From Cephalopachus bancanus (taxonomy: Eukaryota > Chordata > Mammalia > Primates > Tarsiidae), in NCBI GenBank assembly GCA_027257055.1, contig JAPVLO010000322.1:3276847-3340846 (forward strand): a stretch of 64,000 nucleotides of DNA, in the 5' to 3' direction. Below, in pieces: positions 46,640 to 58,394 of this stretch. Position 1 is the first letter of the stretch. Each line of letters opens with the position of its first letter. Position numbers and translations under genes: made by a program. The notes beneath the pieces were generated by a model. That model had not been told where the DNA came from, did no database searches, and was given only the letters and a program-made list of their open reading frames with translations.

Positions 46640-48530
46640 AAATCTAGCTTGATAACAGCTGTGGCAGAGTTTTGAATAAGTCAGGGCCCCAATCTGAAGA
46701 CCCTCCTTTCTTAAGGGAGCTTTGAGAGAGCAGGGTTCATTTGGGCACCAGCAGCCCAAGGGCACTGCATTCACATTCTAGCTCAATCTTTGTCCAAGTG
46801 TTTTCCACAGACCACCCCATCAGAACCACCTGGGATGTGTAAGAAATGCTTTTCTGGCTCCTCCTCAGCCCAGAGTTGAACCAGAACCTGAGACCCAGGA
46901 CTCTTTATTAGTGGCCACCCACCATGATTCTTCTGTATATGCTGTATTTATTTCATTGCCTCAGATCTAGAATCCTCCTTAGACTTCGTCCTTTGCTTTC
47001 AGGAGCAAACAGAGGGTCCTAGCAGGGAGAAAATCACTTCTCTGCGTTTCTGCTGGTAAAAGAACCCAGAGGGCAGGCCCAGAGGGAAGGTCCATACCAG
47101 AAATGTCCCCATGCTTTTGGCAAGTGGGAAGACAGATGAGGAACTGGTGGGGAGCCCTCCCAGCAGCCTCCCTTGCCGACCTTTCCCACATGTCTGCACA
47201 CGTGTCCAAAGATGAAGAGGGCTTAGCTGGGGTTTTGGCCTAGGGATGGAAGAAAGGGTTCTGGCTCTAAGGCTTTGATAGTGCCAGAGGCTTCTATGTC
47301 CTTAGCAGAGCCAAAGCAAGGGAAGTGGTGGGGCTAGCGTGCATCGCTGAAGAGACTCAGGACATGTTCCTTAAGCATTGTGTGCCATGCCCCTATGGGT
47401 CCTTCTCGTTCCTAGACAAGGCCCTGCCTGGGAAGACAGAATGAGGAGAAGGAGCCAAGCCCCTGGGTTAAAGCACAGCTGAGTCTTCAAGCCCTAAGGA
47501 CATGGGTCTTTTGTAATTTGGTCCCAACTTGCTGGAAAAGGTTGTCAGGGGCCCTGAGTAAGGGTTGAAGGAGTTCTGTACCCGTCAGTCTGTGGGAAGC
47601 CAGGAAATCCCCAGTTGCCACTGGCCAGCCATTCTACAGGTCATTCTTGAGCACCAACTATGTACGAACCACAGTGATAGCACCCAAAAGGGAACATCAA
47701 GATGAAAAAGGGTCTTGCCCCTAGGGAACTGACATTCTAGCAGAAGGAGACAGATAATACACCAAAAAAGTAAAAACACAGATGGCTGTGAAGGAAATAA
47801 ACAAGCTCCTTCAAGAGAGAATAATAGGAGGTAGTTATATTTTGAAAAGTGGTCTGAGGAAATGAAATGTTTAAACTAAGAAGGAGCCTGGCATGGAAAG
47901 AGCCAGGGCAAGGTTCCCGAGGTAGGAAAGCTTGGGGGTTTAGGGCCATCATAGTACCATTGTTTAAACTTGATGGACGGGAGAGAGGCAGGTGAGTGAT
48001 GAGAAATGGGAGGGAGCAGGGCAAATAACACCTGTGGGCAAGTGTGTAGCTGCTTCCACTTTCTGGTGAGAAATTTTCTGTAACTCGCCTAAATTCCTAT
48101 TTTGTCCCACTCAGCCAAAGTAACAAACTTAATTGCAATCAAGTTCAAAAATACCCATTTTCCTTGTAGTTATGTTTGAATTCTAGGGTGCTCCCTTCAT
48201 GGCGCCAAAGCATGGCAAGGGTAGTCTGATTTGGTGGTCATCCATTCACACTAGCGTCTACTGACATGTTCTCGTCTTGTTGTGGTCTTTTGTCATCAGC
48301 CCATGAAACTTGCTGCTGAGCTGCTCCTCCCTGACCAAAAGACCCCTCCAGCTGTAACCCATAGCCCTCTCTTCTGCCTTCCCCACATTAGGCTCAGGAA
48401 ATTATTGGGTCTTAGGTGAGTTAGACTCTGTTTGACCAAATGCAGCCCACAGCCATTTCTCCAGAGGGTTTTGTTACCACCCTGGTGCCCCACCTGGGAA
48501 AAGGAGCAGAGCTTTTCTCTGCTTTTCAGT
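46640..48530. other. intergenic; MER5- and L2-like relics, no gene
   Basis: 46790-46930 (CCACCTGGGATGTGTAAG) is MER5-like and 47620-48020 (CTTGAGCACCAACTATGTACG, GAAGGAGCCTGGCATGG) L2-like. The rest is unique. Confidence 0.45.
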
Positions 48531-48539
48531 CCCTTAGAC

Positions 48540-48968
48540 CAGGGTCCCCAACCCCTGGGCCATGGACTGGTACCAGTCCATAGCCTGTTAGGAACCGGGC
48601 TGCCACAGCAGGAGGTGAGAGACTGACAATGGAGAATTCATCTGTATTTACGACTGCTCCCCATTGCTAGCATTACTGCCTGAGCTCCGCCTTCTGTCAG
48701 ATCAGCAGCAGCATTAAATTCTCATAGGAGCACAAAGCCTATTGTGAACTGTGCATGTGAGGAATCTGGGTGGCAGACTCCTTGTGAGAATCTAATGCCT
48801 GATGATCTGAGGTAGAAATGAGGCACTGATGTAATAATAGAAAAAGAAAATGCACAATAAATGTAAGGCACTTGAATCATCCTGAAACCATCCCATCTCC
48901 CCTCCATCCATGGAAAAACTATCTTCCACAAAACCAGTCCCTGATGCTAAAAAGGTTGGGGACCGCTG
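48540..48968. mobile_element. non-autonomous hAT-type DNA transposon, copy 1
   Basis: Terminal inverted repeats CAGGGTCCCCAACC and (reverse) CAGCGGTCCCCAACC. 8-bp target duplication CCTTAGAC/CCTTAAAC. No transposase frame. Confidence 0.88.
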
Positions 48969-48989
48969 CCTTAAACCCAATTGATACCC

Positions 48990-49970
48990 CCAGTTACCAG
49001 GCTGAAAAGTTTCTTTCTTCTCAGCACCACCCCCAGTCTCAATCTCCCAGATCCCCCAGTTTTCTAAATTTGTATCTGCTCAGAAATTCTTTCCATTCCT
49101 CCCTGAAAGCTAATCTTTTGGAATTCAGAAGCTAAAAATGGACTCTGCATTCTGTTGTATCATTTGTTTCCTGAGGTAACAAATGCAGAATATCCTATCT
49201 GTGTAAGAGAAGGGCTGAGGAACACCACAGAAAAGATGAGACACACAATATAAAATGTTATTGTCCCAGCGGAGTCTGGGTTGCATGCTGCCCCTTGCGG
49301 TGGCCTTTGTCCAAGCATGTACCTCCACCCTTCCCGCAGCTTCAGCCATGGTGGGTGCCCAGCTGATGACTGAACCCTCAGGAATTCTGAGTGCTTAGGT
49401 GGCACAGAGTGTCTCCTCCCTCCTCTCCCATTCTTGGAGAGAAGAATAACAGGGGTCTCTTGTTTGGAAGGAGGGGACTACCAGGACTCTGAGGAAAGCT
49501 GGGTGGGCATATAGTTCAAAGTTCCAACCTCTCCAGAGGCATACAAATGGCACGTCATGTCCAGCTCTCAGCATGACCCAGCTGGATGGGACTTAAAGGA
49601 CAGTATCCAGTTCTGGGAGTTCCCATCTGGCATCCTTGGCTGAAGGGTCCCTAAGGGTAGTAGGGAATCCCCTGAGTTCTCATCAATGTTCCAGAAGGAC
49701 TCAGAGAAATAGCACATAGTATGTGAAGGGTGACCAAACTGACTTAGCATGTGCTTTGCGGTGGACTTACACCAATAATGTGCTGGTTACATTGGCCTGC
49801 TCCTCCTGGCCACAAGCTATAATGGCTATAATATTAGGCTATCATCAATCAAAAGGAAGAAAATAACTTGATGCAGGTTGCATGGGAGACAAAATTTACC
49901 TAATATGAGGCTCGTATAGAGAAAAAGACAAAAAAAAGGCCATGAAGGTGGGAAGTTTGGGAACTACTGA
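48990..49970. other. intergenic unique sequence
   Basis: No gene or clear repeat. Short frames only. Confidence 0.4.
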
Positions 49971-49976
49971 TCCAGT

Positions 49977-50340
49977 CCAACATCATCATTTTATGGTTAA
50001 GGAATCTGAGGCCCAAAGGAAAAGGGGCTTAGGTTCATGGCTAAGTTAGAGGCACATCCCAAGATAGGGGTCATAATGATCAAAAATAGCTACCTGGGGG
50101 GGGGGGGGGAGCAGTTGATCCCTCAATATGAGCCTCCCATAAGGCCGATGAAGGCTGAGCCCTGAGCGGCCAACATCATCATTTTATGGTTAAGGAATCT
50201 GAGGCCCAAAGGGAAAGGTCTAACTCTAGTGTCTCATGGCTAAGTTAGAGGCAGAGTGCCAAGATGGGCATCATAATGCATCAAAAATAGCTACTGTTTG
50301 TTGCCTCTCAATATGTGCATGCCCTGTGCTCAGGGCTTCT
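49977..50340. repeat. tandem duplication of about 193 bp
   Basis: CCAACATCATCATTTTATGG begins at 49977 and again at 50170, with matching sequence through CAAAAATAGCTAC and CTCAATATG. Unit 1 contains a 14-G run (50096-50109). Confidence 0.92.
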
Positions 50341-50600
50341 TGAGGGCAAAGTAATGTCTGGTATCACTGGGTCTCCAGTGTCTACTCAGTGCCCTGCACA
50401 CAGCAGGCACTCAAGCTTTGTGAATGAAAATAATCTTATTGCATCATTATAACAACCCTATATATTAATACCCCCATTTTATAGATGAGCCAACAGGTGC
50501 AAAGATATTAAGTGACCTGTTCAAGGTGAACAATAGAATGGGGATTTGAACTCAGGTCTCTGAACTCCATGATCTTAACTACTATACTGTTCTGTTTCCC
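50340..50600. repeat. MIR-like ancient SINE
   Basis: CCCCCATTTTATAGATGAG and TTGAACTCAGGTCTCTGAAC are MIR words. Confidence 0.65.
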
Positions 50601-50609
50601 AGCACTCTT

Positions 50610-52355
50610 GGCCTCTGCTCACCTCAGTGATAGTACCCAGCTACAGCGTGTGAGTCTAACTCCCCAAACTTGCCACACCCGGGCCTTGGAGTTTGGCCAC
50701 AAAGAGAAGCCAGAGCCAGCCAGTAAGTAGGACTGGGGTTCAGAAGCCCCTGGGATTGAAGGTCTCTTCTCTCCTTCTGTGATAGGCAAATCTGCCTATA
50801 CCTCATCAAGCAACCATCTCATGCTGTTATGACAGGCGTCACTTTGTTATGGCAGCACCGTCTGCCAGGAAGCCCAGGGGTAGAGAGCCAGCAGGAGGGT
50901 ATGTCACCATGAGACACGCGTGTACATATCATCCAGTGGTCTCCTCATATTGGTGTCCTGATTACAGTTTTTCATTTCCTCTGGCTGGCACTTTTCAGTC
51001 TCTACCCATTACCTCTTCTCTGCCCTCTTTCTCTTCCTCCTCCTCTCCTTTGTTAAAATCCTATATTTTAAATCAGCTGAGAGTCTCCTGGGAGTGGGGA
51101 TGGTGGTGTCAGCGCTGAGTGATTCATCGAGCTGATAATTAGAGCTCTGGAATAACCCAAAACTCATTCTTGTCGAGTCAGGGCTTCTGGAATCCCTAGG
51201 CTTTTCCTTTTGACAGAGAGAGGAGCTTGGTGGGCTGGGGCCTGGCTTCCCTTTATTTTTGGTCATCCACCTTGTTGAAGTTCTGCAGCTGAGATGAATG
51301 TGCATACTCACTGGGTCCTGTGAGAAGCTGTTTCCATAACTCACTTGAGTCCTCACAATTATCCCCAAAAGTGTGATCCCTGCTATGATTAGCTGTGTAC
51401 CTTTGGATAGATTAATTTCCTTCTCAGAGCACTAGCTTCCTTACCTGTAAACAGCTGCCTTAATGCTAATGTCTCTAAAGTTATCAGAAAGTGTGGCACA
51501 ATGGTGGGCTGTCGCTGTCACGTTTATTTTGTTATTCAGCCCTATCAGCAGCTCAGTGGGCACCTGGCATTCAGAGTGACAAAGAAAAGGACATAGGCAA
51601 AAGGCAGCCAGACCTCACTCACACCCTCTCTCATGTCCTGGCACTGCCTGTTTAGAGCAATAAATGAACATACAAGTGTCTGGCCACACACCCTAGGAAA
51701 AACCAGCAGTGCACACAGACTTAGACATGTGTGCCCTCACACACACAGATACAGAGTGACCAGGGGACAGCTGGAAAGACAGCCATGAATGAAAACAGTC
51801 ATAAGCAGCAAGCACCCTGACTCACACCTCTGAGACAAAGGAGTGGGGCTATGGCCGCTGGTGCTGCTGCCACTGAAGCCTCTCTAGCTGCTTCTGCTTG
51901 CCAAGGGAGGGAAACCAGGCTCTCACAGGGCCCAGTGAGTCACTAGCCTGATGCAATCCCTTTAAAGGGCTCATCTGCTGGTGCAAGAAGCTGATTCATG
52001 GAGGGCGTGGTTGCAGGAGAAGGAGGAGAAAGGGACCGAAACTGCAGCAGGAGAGACTGAGGTTAGACGACTGAGATCGTTAATAGGAACTCTTCACAAT
52101 AAACCTCCCTGGGTCTCCTCTAGGGATCTACCAGGTAGAAGCTGCCGTACTTGTTGTTTCTACAAAGGCGAGGGACCTAGAGAGAAATTAATTGTGAGCG
52201 CTGCGACAGGAATTTCTGTCTTTTGTTGAGCCTAACCGCAAAGCTTTCTGCACAGAGTTTCAGAAGCCAGGAAATGGGGATCAAGGAAGAGTCACTTTTT
52301 TCATAAATACACCACAATTGATCAATCTTCCAACTGCTGGAGACCTCGTCAACCC
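50610..52355. other. intergenic, upstream of the STK40 island
   Basis: Alu-free unique sequence, as is common near conserved regulatory DNA. No gene recognised. Confidence 0.4.
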
Positions 52356-52749
52356 CTGCAGGGCAAGCTTAGGGTCCACCGAGCTCGGTGGAGTCAAGAC
52401 GGGGCGATGCCTTCGTCCCAGCCTCACCGCAGGCATAGATAAGCGGTAAGTACCGCCCATTAGAGCCTCAGCCTCCAATCGTTTAGCAGGTTTCGGCTCA
52501 GACCCCACCCCCCCGCCCTGAGCCAATCCCCAATCTGGTTCTGGCCTATAGCGCGAAAGCTTCCGCCCGTCGTCAAGATGGCGCCCCAAAAGGAAGGGCT
52601 TGGGGCTGAGACGCAGGAGGGGGCGGGGCTGCGGCCCGGGCCGGGGAGGGGGCGGTGCGTCACTTCCGTTGTCAGGTGGCGGCGCCGCGGCCAGGGGGCG
52701 GTGGGGCGGCTGCGCTGGGAGGCGGTGGTAAGCGGCTCCCACGCCCCCA

Positions 52750-52780
52750 GCCCGGCCCCGGCCCCGGCCCCGGCCCCCGG
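52750..52780 (+). repeat. GGCCCC-type hexanucleotide repeat in the STK40 leader
   Basis: About four to five units of CCCCGG in the inferred first exon. The other strand reads GGGGCC, the same hexamer as the C9orf72 repeat, here very short. Confidence 0.8.
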
Positions 52781-52819
52781 GACGGAGCACCGAGCAGCCT
52801 CGGCTCCGGGCTACGGACT

Positions 52820-52837
52820 ATGGCCGAGCGGCGCTGA
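52820..52837 (+). other. minimal upstream ORF in the STK40 leader
   Basis: ATG followed by four codons and TGA (M-A-E-R-R), 13 nt before the inferred donor, with G at +4. It would be the first AUG met by scanning ribosomes if transcription starts upstream of it. Confidence 0.45.
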
Positions 52838-53845
52838 CCACCCGGGGAAGGTGAGGTCGGGGGTCCCAGAGCGGGAGGCCGGCTGGGGATGTCGGGTTGT
52901 CTGGGCGGGCCTCAGCGGCCGGCCGTAAAACCAGAGTAACAGCCCGAGGCTATCTGGGTGCAACGAGAATGGCCCCGTGAATGCCCTGTCCTCTCCTGGG
53001 GGTCTGCTTTGCCCCAGCGGCGGGGGCGGGGGCTGCCTCGTGCCGGGTACGGGGCGGCCGCGGGAGTTCCCGCAGCCTTGGGGAGTGGCACCACCAACCC
53101 TGGCCAGAGTCACTCAGGGGTAAGGGAAGCAACCGGCGTTTGAACCCAACCAGGGTTTTCTAAAAAGACACCCTCTGCCTCTCTGTGCTTCCCTCCTGAT
53201 CCCGAGAGTGACTGAAAGTTAGAACGAGTCCCGGGGAGGCCAGCCTGGCTTCCTCTAGGAGTCCTCACCCTGTGGCACCGGCACTGTCGCTGCTGGGGAG
53301 TTGTCACATCCCGGGCGGCGTTCAGGTGCGAGTCACAGCTACCTGCCTGCTGGGGCCGCGTTTGGCCGGCCTTTTAAAGGAGAGAGCCTGCTGTGGTCAG
53401 TTTCACTTGCCATGCCCGTCAAGCCCGCCCTTTCTCACGCCACTTGGTCCCACCTTCCAGCCAGCAGATAGGGTCATTCGGACTCCTGAGCCGAATTCTC
53501 TGCTCACCCTACTCTCCAGGTTTGATGCCCTTTTGTTGGCGGAAGAAAGAGATGACAGCTGCCTTCTGTGGCAAGATAGACTTTGCTCTGTTTTAAGTCA
53601 CTGGAGGAAACCGGTTGGCTTTACTTAGTTTTGAGAACCAGTGGGGAAGAGGGTAGTCATACTGGGCTGGGCGCCTTTCCCTCTTGACTGAGTAGTTTTG
53701 CATGAGATAAGAAAGAGCAGAATATGTTAATTGTGGGGCCAAAAGAATCCTTGTTTGTAAACAGTGCCTGTGAGCTCCTCCAGTGCTCCTTAATGGCTCT
53801 GCTGTGCCAGTTGATTGGTTGGAGACTTTCTGAAGGTAGCCCTCA

Positions 53846-53874
53846 TTCATTCGTTCATTCATTCATTCATTCCT
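53846..53874. repeat. (CATT)n microsatellite
   Basis: Seven CATT-type units, one with G. Confidence 0.9.
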
Positions 53875-53919
53875 CACATGACAACAACAGTGTCTTTGTC
53901 TGGAGAGGCAAGTGCTATT

Positions 53920-54140
53920 GGAACCAGACTTCCTGAGTTCACATTCTGGCCCAGCAGATTTCCAGCTGTGTGTCCTTGGGCACATTGCTTAATCTCTCTG
54001 TGCCTCACTGTCCCTGTCTATAAAACAGGAGTGATAACATAGTGATAATGTGAAGATTTTTACAGTTAACATATATAAAACACATAGAACCATGCCTGCC
54101 ACATAATAAGAGTTCAATACATGTTAACTGTTATTTCAAG
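53920..54140. repeat. MIR-like ancient SINE
   Basis: GTGTGTCCTTGGGCACATTG and TAAGAGTTCAATACATG are MIR words. Confidence 0.65.
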
Positions 54141-54191
54141 GGTCTAGTTAAGGGAACTGACGTGTAAACAGATAGTTGAAATGTGTTCTTT

Positions 54192-54476
54192 TTTTTTGAG
54201 TTGGAGTCTCACTCTGTCGCCCAGACTGGAGTGCAGTGGCACGCTCCCGGCCACCGCAGCCTCGACCTGCTGGGCTCCGGCGATCCTTCCGCCTCAGCCT
54301 TCCAAGTAGCTGGAACTACAGGTGCGCGCTACCACACCCGGCTAATTTTTTGATTTATTGTAGAGATGAGGGCTCACCAAGTTGCCCAGGTGGGTCTCGA
54401 ACCTGCAGGCTCAGGTAATCCACTCACCTCGGCCTCCCAAAGGCGTGAGATTACAGGCTGAGCCACCGATCCCAGC
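54192..54476 (-). mobile_element. Alu, young type, antisense
   Basis: Flanked by TGAAATGTGTTCTTT on both sides. Confidence 0.93.
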
Positions 54477-54489
54477 TGAAATGTGTTCT

Positions 54490-55255
54490 TTAAAAACTAG
54501 TAGCAACAGTCACAGAGTGCTGTGGGAGTTCAGGGGAGAAAGCTGCTAGCTCAGGGGTTGGAGGTGGAGAGATGCCCTGGGAAAGCTTGGCAAAAGTGAT
54601 GCTGGAGCTGAGTCTAGAAGAAGAGGAGGGGAAGGTTTGGCCAGGTGAGAATGAAGAGGAAAGTGTTCTACTTAGAGGGTGAGAGAGACAAATAAGCTCA
54701 TAGTTTATCCCAGAAGCCTCCTACTGTTCAGTATAGTGGCATGGCAGTTGACATGGTAGAAGGTGAAGCAGTATAGGTGATGAGGGAATGCCACATTCAT
54801 GACTTGGGTCTTTATACTCAGGGCAGGGGGAACCTGTGAAAAGGTTTTAAGGAGAGGAATGACATGTTTGGATCCATGTTTTGGAAGGATTTCTGTGGGG
54901 TTCCATTAGAGGAGGGGAAAGAAGAGGAGAGGAGAAGAGAGGTTACGGGCTGGAGACCTCTTCAGAGACACGGCAGGCTTCTGAGAGAGGAGACTTGGTG
55001 CTGAGGGGGGGGGTCTTTGCTGAAAAAGTACTGTGTGTAACCAGTGCCAGGGGCAAGCTCCCTGCATGAGCCTGAGCTTCTCTGCCTAGCACAGAAGTGC
55101 CTGGTACATGTGCCCCTCTCTTCCTGATTGCAGGTCACATGAGCAGCTGGGGAGGTGATGCTGCCCTCTCAAGTCAGTTGTAAGGGGTGCTATACTAGCT
55201 TGCTTGTGTCTTTCATTTGACCTTTGGGGAAAGCAAAAGTTGTAGTGGTTAAGAG
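54490..55255. other. intronic, L2-like relic and unique sequence
   Basis: 54540-54900 has L2-type words (GGAATGACATGTTTGGATCC). No gene. Confidence 0.45.
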
Positions 55256-55266
55256 CTTATTTGAAG

Positions 55267-55541
55267 CCAGGTGCGGTAGCTCACACCTGTAATCCCAGCA
55301 CTTTGGAAGGCGGAGGCTAGAGCATTGCCTCAGTCCAGGGGTTCGAGTCCAGCCTGGGCAACTTGGTGAAACCTCATCTCTACAGTGAATATTAGCTGGG
55401 TGTGGTGGCGCATACCTGTGGTTCCAGCTACTTGGAAGGCTAAGGTGGAAGGATCGTCTGAGCCCAGCAGGTTGAGGCTGCGGTGGCCGTGAGGGTGCCA
55501 CTGCACTCCAGCCTAGGTGGCAGAGTGAGATTCCTACTTTA
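55267..55541 (+). mobile_element. Alu, sense
   Basis: Both arms; short linker (ACAGTGAATATTAGC). Confidence 0.9.
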
Positions 55542-55549
55542 AAAAAAAT

Positions 55550-55750
55550 GGCAGATCTGGGTTCTAATTCCAGCCGTGCTGGTCACGAGCAGTTACTTAC
55601 TCTCTTTGTGCCCAGCTTTCTCATCTGTAATATGGGGACAACAGGAGTACCTCCCTAGCAGGACAGTTGTGAGGGTTAAGTGAGATGTTGCAGGATGAGT
55701 ACTTTGCACACACTGAGTAGTAAATGCTTGGTAAACGTCTGCTGTTATTA
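55550..55750. repeat. MIR-like ancient SINE
   Basis: CTTTCTCATCTGTAATATGGGG and GTTGTGAGGGTTAAG. Confidence 0.65.
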
Positions 55751-55759
55751 CAGGCTACA

Positions 55760-58120
55760 GGAAAGAATTTTCAGGAATTAGTTGAAGCAATTCATGGCAA
55801 CTAGAAGTGTGTCCCATTGAGCTGTCAGAAGTGTCCTGAGGGGATCACAAGATCGCAGATCATGGAATTTTATTGTATTCTTTTTGAAAAGGAAATCTAT
55901 GGGGAGTTTGCCCAGTCTGTGTGAGAGCCATGCAGATGATTCAGCTCAGCTCTTTAAAAGAAGCCATTTTTAAAAATAGAAGTAGGACTGCTGAGAAAAA
56001 AATAATATTTTAAAGTATACATGAGAAAAAATGTATTTAGAGTTTCTTCCATATGTGTTCCTGCTAGTAACCCTAGTGTGGTACCTGAATTAGCAGCTCA
56101 ATAGGCATCAAACACATTGTGTGGGGTGACTCAAAATACAAAGCCCCAGTCCCACACGCATGAGCTCCCATATGTGACTGGATATGGAGGCAAAAGGAGA
56201 TGGAGAGGCAGTCCCTGCCCTGGAGGAGGTCCCTAACCAATCAGCACTTGCACACATCTTGGTGAATCTCTCACAGAAGTCTGTGCGGCATATGGCAGAA
56301 TTGAGTGGAAGGAGTGATTCACCTTGGAGATACGGCGGAGATTGGGGAGAATTTAAGAGAGCCCTTAGAACTTGAACTGGGTCTTGAAAAGTGAATAGAG
56401 TTTTCTGGGGGCCCATTCAGCCCTTCAGACAGGGGGAGCAGCATGGCATGGGCATGGTTGGGTGTTGGTGCATGTGGTGCTTTAGGAACCACCTGGTCCT
56501 GGCCCAGGAGAGCTAGACAGGTGCTAGTGCCAAGATGCTTGGTCTTTGCATTCTGCTGGTGATGGAGGCCTGTGTTATGGAGGAAACATACTTATTAGCC
56601 CTGCATCTGCTTCAGAGGATGGACTGGGGAGAGTGAGTCTGCAGTCCCTGTAGGAGGCTGTTGCAGGAATCACAATGAGGGATGAGAGGGTCTTGGATCA
56701 GGACATAGGCAGTGGGCCTGAGAAGAAGGGCAGAGAGCAGAACTGTCTGGGAGAAGTCAGCTGAACTCTGGGAGTGTTTGGAAGTGATGGCCAAGGGAGG
56801 AGAAATTGGCAGGTGACCCTGAGGCTCTTGGTTTGGGTGACAGAGTGAATGATAGTGCAGAGATAGGGATGACTCAGGGATAAGATAATGGCCAATGAGT
56901 TCTGCCAGCTCATTCACTGAGTCCTGAGCTGCCCTCCTGGGAGAGGATCCGTTGCAAAGTCTTGTGGAGCTCTGTCTGGCTTTGGGCCAGGCTTCCCTCT
57001 GCTTTTGTTTGGGTCAGCACCTGGGAGAAGGGCAGCCTTCCTTTTTTCACCTTTCCTCTGCCCAGGTTTGACCAGGGAGGTGAACTTCTTCAAGTCTCAG
57101 GAACTCCAATCGCTGAGTCTGTAAAACTGCTACAAATCTTCAGCCTTCCGGTGGCCCTAAGAGCATTTTCCTCTGCAATAGCCACCCTAATTCACAAGCC
57201 AGAGCCCATGGATGGGGTCCTGAAAAGCAGAGGACCCTTGGAGGGAAACTGAGATCTAGAGAAAGACAGTGAGATTGGATCTACTCCCTGACCCTGAGTC
57301 AGCAGATTCAGCCCCTCCTCCCAGGAAGGTTGGCATCTGCCAGAGGCCTCCTAGAACTCACTCAGAACCACCAGAGTGAGAGGAAGCTGTCCAGTGCTCT
57401 TGTCCCTGAGTCCTCAGGGAGCTCGAAGCTGGATTGGGCTGTGGAGAGGGTGTGCTGGTGGGCAGGCCTTCAAACAGGCCCTTTGGAATTTGGGATATTT
57501 TTCAGCATCTGTCCTTGGGTTTGTGGTCTAAAGAAAGTAGATGAGAAAGTGGCCCAAAATAAGAGCACTGATTCCTCCTCTACCTGCTCAGGTGAGACTG
57601 AAGGTGGCTCAGGGCTCACAGCAGCCCTGCATATTCTTCCAGGCTCTCTCATCAAGATCCCAGAGGGGAAAGGATGGAATTGCCTGCCTTGATATACTGT
57701 CTTAGAGATGGGTCACTTTGGCAACTGCTTGGTTAGGTCAGTTTTGGCTACATTGTGTCACATCGTGAGTGTAATTTTTTTTAACAAGTTCTTTGCTGAT
57801 GAACACTTAGGTTTATTTTCTTTTTTTCCAAAACAAAGCTGAAGTGACTTGTTTCATACATTTGATTTTGTCCTCCTTGGATGCCATCTGCAGGATGACT
57901 CCCTAGAAGTGGGGGGTGCTACCTCAAAGAATACCTTTTATTAGTAGTAGTAGTATTGCTTAAATAATTACTGGGTCCCCTTTTATAAACTGGAGCTGCC
58001 TTATTTTTCCTCCAGCAAGTGAGTCTACTCTTTTGGGTTGAGTTCCTTAGGGGGATGCTGACATCCTCTCTCCCTGAAGAGGCTGCAGCCCAATGGTGTT
58101 CATTCTTTCTTGACTATGAC
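55760..58120. other. intronic, mostly unique sequence
   Basis: About 56170-56420 looks L2-like. The remaining frames (up to 120 codons at 57330-57692) have no recognisable family. Confidence 0.4.
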
Positions 58121-58125
58121 AGTCT

Positions 58126-58392
58126 TTTTTTTTTTTCTTTTTTTGAGTTGGAGTCTGTCTGCAGCCCAGGCTGGAGTGCAGTGGCATACTCACAGCCACC
58201 CCAGCATTGACCTTCTGGGCTCTGGCGAGCCTTCTGCCTCAGCCTCCCAAATAGCCAGAACTACAGGTATGTGCCACCACATACCTGTAAAAAATTAGGC
58301 CGGCTAATTTTTTGATTTATTGTAGAGACAAGGCCTCACCATGTTGCTCAGGCTGATCTCGAACTTCTGAGCTCAGGCAGTCTATCTTGGGT
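58126..58392 (-). mobile_element. Alu with small inverted insert, antisense
   Basis: An extra 18 nt after CCACCACA makes an 11-bp hairpin (58263-58273/58278-58288) and a near-palindrome AAAAAATTAGGCCGGC. The left arm is truncated. Confidence 0.88.
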
Positions 58393-58394
58393 GT

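Larger units (their letters stand above)
52680..52850 (+). other. STK40: probable STK40 non-coding first exon
   Basis: The donor CGGGGAAG/GTGAGG at 52850/52851 is consensus and lies just after the core promoter. The 5' edge is a guess. The exon contains a GGCCCC-type repeat and a five-codon upstream frame. No kinase-domain sequence follows within the window, so the coding exons must lie beyond 64000 if the assignment is right. Confidence 0.6.
52360..53350. promoter_or_regulatory. CpG-island promoter, probably of STK40
   Basis: CpG-dense block with two CCAAT boxes (52475-52479, 52523-52527), a YY1-type AAGATGGCG (52575-52583), Sp1 boxes (for example 52621-52629) and an ETS/GABPA-type CACTTCCG (52661-52668). 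This is a TATA-less housekeeping promoter. Assignment to STK40 rests on gene order next to LSM10 and OSCP1. The overlapping long frames on both strands are proline/arginine/glycine-rich products of base composition. Confidence 0.75.

Noticed and set aside
52281..52790. 169-codon antisense frame in the STK40 CpG island
   Set aside because: Arg/Gly/Pro-rich translation of GC-rich promoter DNA. Overlapping frames of the same kind occur on both strands.
57330..57692. 120-codon frame as an STK40 exon
   Set aside because: No kinase-family similarity, no good splice sites at its ends, and no match to the STK40 N-terminus as I know it.
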